Below the pieces are notes generated by a model, which made no database searches, was not told where the DNA came from, and saw nothing but the letters and a program-made list of their open reading frames with translations. From assembly GCF_001277195.1 (NCBI RefSeq), contig NZ_CP012268.1, forward strand, positions 1,178,001-1,242,000: a stretch of DNA of 64,000 nucleotides. Direction: 5' to 3'. This document shows positions 61,249 through 64,000 of the stretch, in pieces (the first letter of the stretch is position 1; each line of letters starts with the position of its first letter). A program made the translations under genes and the position numbers. Source of the stretch: Cronobacter muytjensii ATCC 51329. Lineage in GTDB: Bacteria; Pseudomonadota; Gammaproteobacteria; Enterobacterales; Enterobacteriaceae.

Positions 61249-62046
61249 TTAATGTACCTGACGATCCTCGGTAAGCGTCATGATGTCATTCTGGCGCAGA
61301 CGCGGCAGCGGATCCTGACCGTAAAAATGGCAAAAGCGCTGCCACAGCGATGGAAAGCGCGGCGCGAAGAGCGCCGGCGCGCTGAAGAAGTATTCCGAGA
61401 GTACTGCGAAACACTCCGCCGGATCGGTCGCGGCATAGGCGTCGATGCTGGCGGCGCTTTCGCCTACCAGATCTATCTCATCCTGAATATTTTCCATCGC
61501 GGCGTGCAGATCGTGCTCCCAGCCTGCCACTTCACGCAGCGGGATCAGCGGAATACCGCTCGCCCGGTCGCCGTTGCGCATATCAAGCTTATGGGCCACT
61601 TCATGAATAATGAGATTAAAGCCGGAGGCGTCGAACGAGTCCTGAATATCGAGCCAGTTGAGGATAATCGGCCCCTGCTGCCAGCTCTGGCCCGACTGCA
61701 CCACGCGCTGGCTGTGCACCAGGCCGATATCATCTTCCCATTCGTCATCCACCACAAACGGCGCGGGATAGATCAGCACTTCGTGGAAGCCATCGAGCCA
61801 TTCGAAGCCGAGCTCCAGCACCGGCAGGCAAAAGAGCAGGGCGATGCGGGCGCTTTTCAGCTCGTCGAGCTCAAAGCCCTGCAAGGGAACCAGCCGTTTT
61901 TGCTGTAAAAAGCGCCCGGCGAAGCGCACCAGCTTCTGCTGTTGATCGTCGCTCAGGCCCGCCAGAACAGGAATGGCGAGCGCCGCGTCCCAGGGAATGG
62001 GGGGCAGCGCGGCGGTTTCATTTGCTTTCCAGGGCCACTTAATCAT
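61249..62046 (-). CDS. mtfA: Mlc titration factor MtfA (zinc metallopeptidase)
   Basis: 265 residues, full length. MtfA binds and inactivates the glucose repressor Mlc and so raises ptsG expression; it also has aminopeptidase activity. The zinc motif HEVAH is at residues 148-152 (NLIIHEVAHKLDMRNGD). KRLVPLQGFELDELKSARIA and VVQSGQSWQQGPIILNWLDI are conserved. It lies between tRNA-Asn and serU as in E. coli (yeeI). Confidence 0.94.
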   Translation of the reverse strand: MIKWPWKANETAALPPIPWDAALAIPVLAGLSDDQQQKLVRFAGRFLQQKRLVPLQGFELDELKSARIALLFCLPVLELGFEWLDGFHEVLIYPAPFVVDDEWEDDIGLVHSQRVVQSGQSWQQGPIILNWLDIQDSFDASGFNLIIHEVAHKLDMRNGDRASGIPLIPLREVAGWEHDLHAAMENIQDEIDLVGESAASIDAYAATDPAECFAVLSEYFFSAPALFAPRFPSLWQRFCHFYGQDPLPRLRQNDIMTLTEDRQVH

Positions 62047-62139
62047 CTTATTGCTCGCAAACTCGTCACTTGAACAAAATCGAAGAGGCAGGGACTGTTA
62101 AAATGCCAAAGATCCTGGCATCATGGCAACCTCAAGTAC

Positions 62140-62229
62140 GGAGAGATGCCGGAGCGGCTGAACGGACCGGTCTCGAAAACCGGAGTAGGGGCAACTCTAC
62201 CGGGGGTTCAAATCCCCCTCTCTCCGCCA
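62140..62229 (+). tRNA. serU: tRNA-Ser(CGA)
   Basis: 90 bases with the long variable arm of a class II tRNA, GGAGAGATGCC at the 5' end, anticodon CGA in GGTCTCGAAAACC, GGTTCAAATCC in the T arm and an encoded CCA. It lies beside mtfA, the position of serU in E. coli. Confidence 0.97.
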
Positions 62230-62480
62230 CTATTCAAACAGTTACCGCCTCGCCTTTCAGTGATAACCATCCCGTTGAGAAAAAATGAGACCATTCGCGG
62301 CTAAAAACAGCACGCGCCTCTGTCTTTTGCCTGCGCTATTTTTACCTTTCTTTGCGTTTACTCTCGCGTTTAAGCGCAGTTGCTGAACAGAAATTTATCG
62401 GCTGACGCTTTTTGCATGAACTCGATCTGATAAGGCTATTCTGATATTTTTGTCTTTTCGCGACAAGGAAAGCACTGAAC

Positions 62481-63200
62481 ATGGCATTGATAAAAAGCGC
62501 GCTGGCGCTGACGGCAGGTTTTCTGGCTTTTAACGCACCGGCCGCTGAAAGCTATATCCCCGCATTATATAATTTCTCTGTCATGTATGATTTCAATCCC
62601 GTCAGAGGGCCTGTTAAAACACTGTCTGCCGACGTCCATAGTGAGACGGATAATTATACAGTGAAGGTGGCGCTTTCACCGCAAGGCTGTATCGAGACTT
62701 TTTCACGTACCGATAGTAATGAATATGGCAACGCCGTACTGACGCGTCAGGGGAATACGCTGGCAGGCTCACTCAATAACAGCCCTGTGAAATATGTTTT
62801 TGACGAGAAATGTAATATCGTCAGCATGACCGATAACTACGGCATGAAAACTTTTCAGACCAACAGCGCAGGGCTGATTGAGCGGACAATGGCTAACGGA
62901 CAACCGCTCTCCGTTTATCATTATACCGACGGCGGCAGCTTCGCCGGAAGTCAGTACTTTCTCAATGGCAAGGTCGCCAGCTATTCCGAAGTCGCTTATC
63001 GGGATGAAAAAAATAAGCCGCTGGATTTCAGTATGACCACGGTGTTCGGCGAGGAATATACCCTTGTTGGTGACGGGGCCTGCATTTACGACGCACGTAA
63101 AGTGCCTGTCGAATGCACAATAACCACAAAGAAAATCCATAATAATAACGTGGTGGAAGAACAGCATTATTCCGCGAAGATGGCCGTCACCTATTATTAA
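62481..63200 (+). CDS. YnfC-like secreted protein (UPF0257)
   Basis: 239 residues with a Sec signal peptide at about 1-22 (ends NAPAA). YDFNPVRGPVKTL near residue 36 and CIYDARKVPVECTITTKK near the C-terminus match the conserved parts of E. coli YnfC, recalled as FDFDPLRGPVK and CEYDSHANPVDC. Unlike YnfC, a lipoprotein, there is no lipobox Cys here, so the product may be free in the periplasm. Function is unknown. AAGGA precedes the ATG. The 251 bases upstream (62230-62480) show nothing I can name. Confidence 0.75.
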   Translation: MALIKSALALTAGFLAFNAPAAESYIPALYNFSVMYDFNPVRGPVKTLSADVHSETDNYTVKVALSPQGCIETFSRTDSNEYGNAVLTRQGNTLAGSLNNSPVKYVFDEKCNIVSMTDNYGMKTFQTNSAGLIERTMANGQPLSVYHYTDGGSFAGSQYFLNGKVASYSEVAYRDEKNKPLDFSMTTVFGEEYTLVGDGACIYDARKVPVECTITTKKIHNNNVVEEQHYSAKMAVTYY

Positions 63201-63482
63201 GCATCCATCCCTTTAACGGTCAGTAGGCTGTTGGCGTCAGACTTACAGCAGGCGGTAAGAGGCCCAATCATCACCCGCGCTGCTGATTGTTTTGCATAAC
63301 GCCGGCTCAAAAGTGCCTCTCTGGCGCTATCGGTACTATTCTTACTGCATGATTCGCTATAGATAATCCCCGGAATTCGCAGGCTTGTGCACGCCGGGCC
63401 GGAGAATAAAGGCCTGGCGGAGTTACTGATAAACTTCAGCCACATTAATGAAACGCGGCGGGATACGCAGGAGGTGGCATTC

Positions 63483-64000
63483 GTGCCTGACAAAAAGCAG
63501 TTTATCCGCATTTTAGCGCTTGATACTCCCCTGGGCCGCAGCCTGGCGTTTTTCCTGTTTATCCTGCTGGCAGGCAGCATCGCGGCCAATGCAGTGACAC
63601 TCTATCTCTCCTGGGAGCGCACCGTCGCCGAGACCGAAAGTAAGGCTATCAATTTATCGCTTTCGCAGGTGCGCCAGGCCGACGACACGTTTCTTCAGGC
63701 GGAGCTGACCTTGCAGGAGATCCGCCGCAATCTGGCCTACGGTTATCTGCCTGACGCCGAGCTGAATGCCTCGCTTGCCGAGCTGGAGCGGCGCTTGCCG
63801 CAACTTGATGGCCTGTTTATTTATGATGCCCAGGGCGCGTGGCGCAACAGCTCCTACGAGCTGGAACCCGCTGAGGCAAATATTGCCGGGCGCGACGATT
63901 TCCTCTATCACAAAGAGCATAGCTGGATGGGCGTGCATATCGGCCATGTGGTGCGCAGTAAAATCAGCGGCGAGCTGGTGATCCCGGTATCCCTGCGCAT
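63483..64000 (+). CDS. Membrane sensor protein, 5' part (perhaps a cyclic-di-GMP enzyme)
   Basis: The frame opens with a GTG at 63483 preceded by AGGAGG at 63469-63474 and runs off the window; about 172 residues are visible. A first membrane helix lies at about residues 18-43 (SLAFFLFILLAGSIAANAVTLY). A periplasmic sensing domain of the double-Cache type follows, with LDGLFIYDAQGAWRNSS and GRDDFLYHKEHSWMGVHIG. This layout is most common in diguanylate cyclases and phosphodiesterases but also occurs in histidine kinases, and the output domain is outside the window. The gap 63201-63482 before it shows no gene. Confidence 0.65.
   Translation, partial: MPDKKQFIRILALDTPLGRSLAFFLFILLAGSIAANAVTLYLSWERTVAETESKAINLSLSQVRQADDTFLQAELTLQEIRRNLAYGYLPDAELNASLAELERRLPQLDGLFIYDAQGAWRNSSYELEPAEANIAGRDDFLYHKEHSWMGVHIGHVVRSKISGELVIPVSLR

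Noticed and set aside
63197..63589. Minus-strand open frame of 130 codons at 63197-63589
   Set aside because: It overlaps the start of the Cache-domain gene, has a Ser/Arg-rich shadow composition and no ribosome site.

Overview
The window is a chromosomal segment of an enteric bacterium (Enterobacteriaceae). Gene order follows the E. coli/Salmonella map from the colanic acid cluster to serU: wcaI-manC-manB-wcaJ-wzxC-wcaK-wcaL-wcaM, galF, O-antigen cluster, gnd, wzzB, the his operon, yeeZ, plaP, sbcB, dacD, gyrI, yeeA, tmaR, and four tRNA-Asn genes interleaved with yeeO, amn, nac, cbl, shiA and mtfA. GC-rich backbone codon use, the absence of ugd between gnd and wzzB, and a BLUF-EAL gene next to amn suggest Cronobacter or a close relative. 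The genus is an inference, because no marker gene settles it.

Layout. 1-10948: distal half of the colanic acid operon (GDP-mannose supply, initiating transferase, flippase, late transferases, WcaM). 11120-25904: O-antigen locus between galF and gnd. It has a JUMPStart/ops element at 12227-12265, rmlBDAC for dTDP-L-rhamnose, an fdtA-fdtC-fdtB set for a dTDP-3-acylamino-3,6-dideoxyhexose, wzx, four known or probable glycosyltransferases and wzy. From about 15.9 to 24.4 kb the DNA is strongly AT-rich compared with its flanks, the usual sign of horizontal exchange. 26118-27110: wzzB chain-length regulator. 27170-34410: complete his operon on the minus strand, including the 16-residue HisL leader peptide and its attenuator. 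34588-39330: yeeZ, then a polyamine group (gamma-glutamyl-GABA hydrolase, GABA aminotransferase and putrescine importer PlaP). 39449-45842: sbcB, an acyltransferase-3 gene, dacD, gyrI, yeeA and tmaR.

45.9-62.2 kb is a tRNA-Asn archipelago. Four tRNA-Asn(GTT) genes lie on the minus strand at 48156, 52543, 57082 and 61072. DNA downstream of the first two holds decayed island material: two P4-type integrase relics, an AlpA-type regulator relic, two IS3-family relics, an 80-bp att-like duplication of a tRNA 3' end, and one intact AT-rich gene with SUKH (SMI1/KNR4) and DUF4303 domains. The last two tRNA genes sit in identical 141-bp blocks. Between them are nac (with a sigma-54 promoter and an NtrC palindrome), cbl and shiA. 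After tRNA-Ser(CGA) come a YnfC-like secreted protein and the start of a membrane sensor protein that leaves the window.

The parts most likely to repay study are the O-antigen genes at 21278-23277 that I cannot assign, the mixed FdtA/QdtA signature of the ketoisomerase, the BLUF-EAL protein that keeps the phosphodiesterase residues missing in E. coli BluF, the layered islands at tRNA-Asn, and the polyamine cluster with a terminator-like hairpin in its leader. I did not find a clearly new defence or mobile system.
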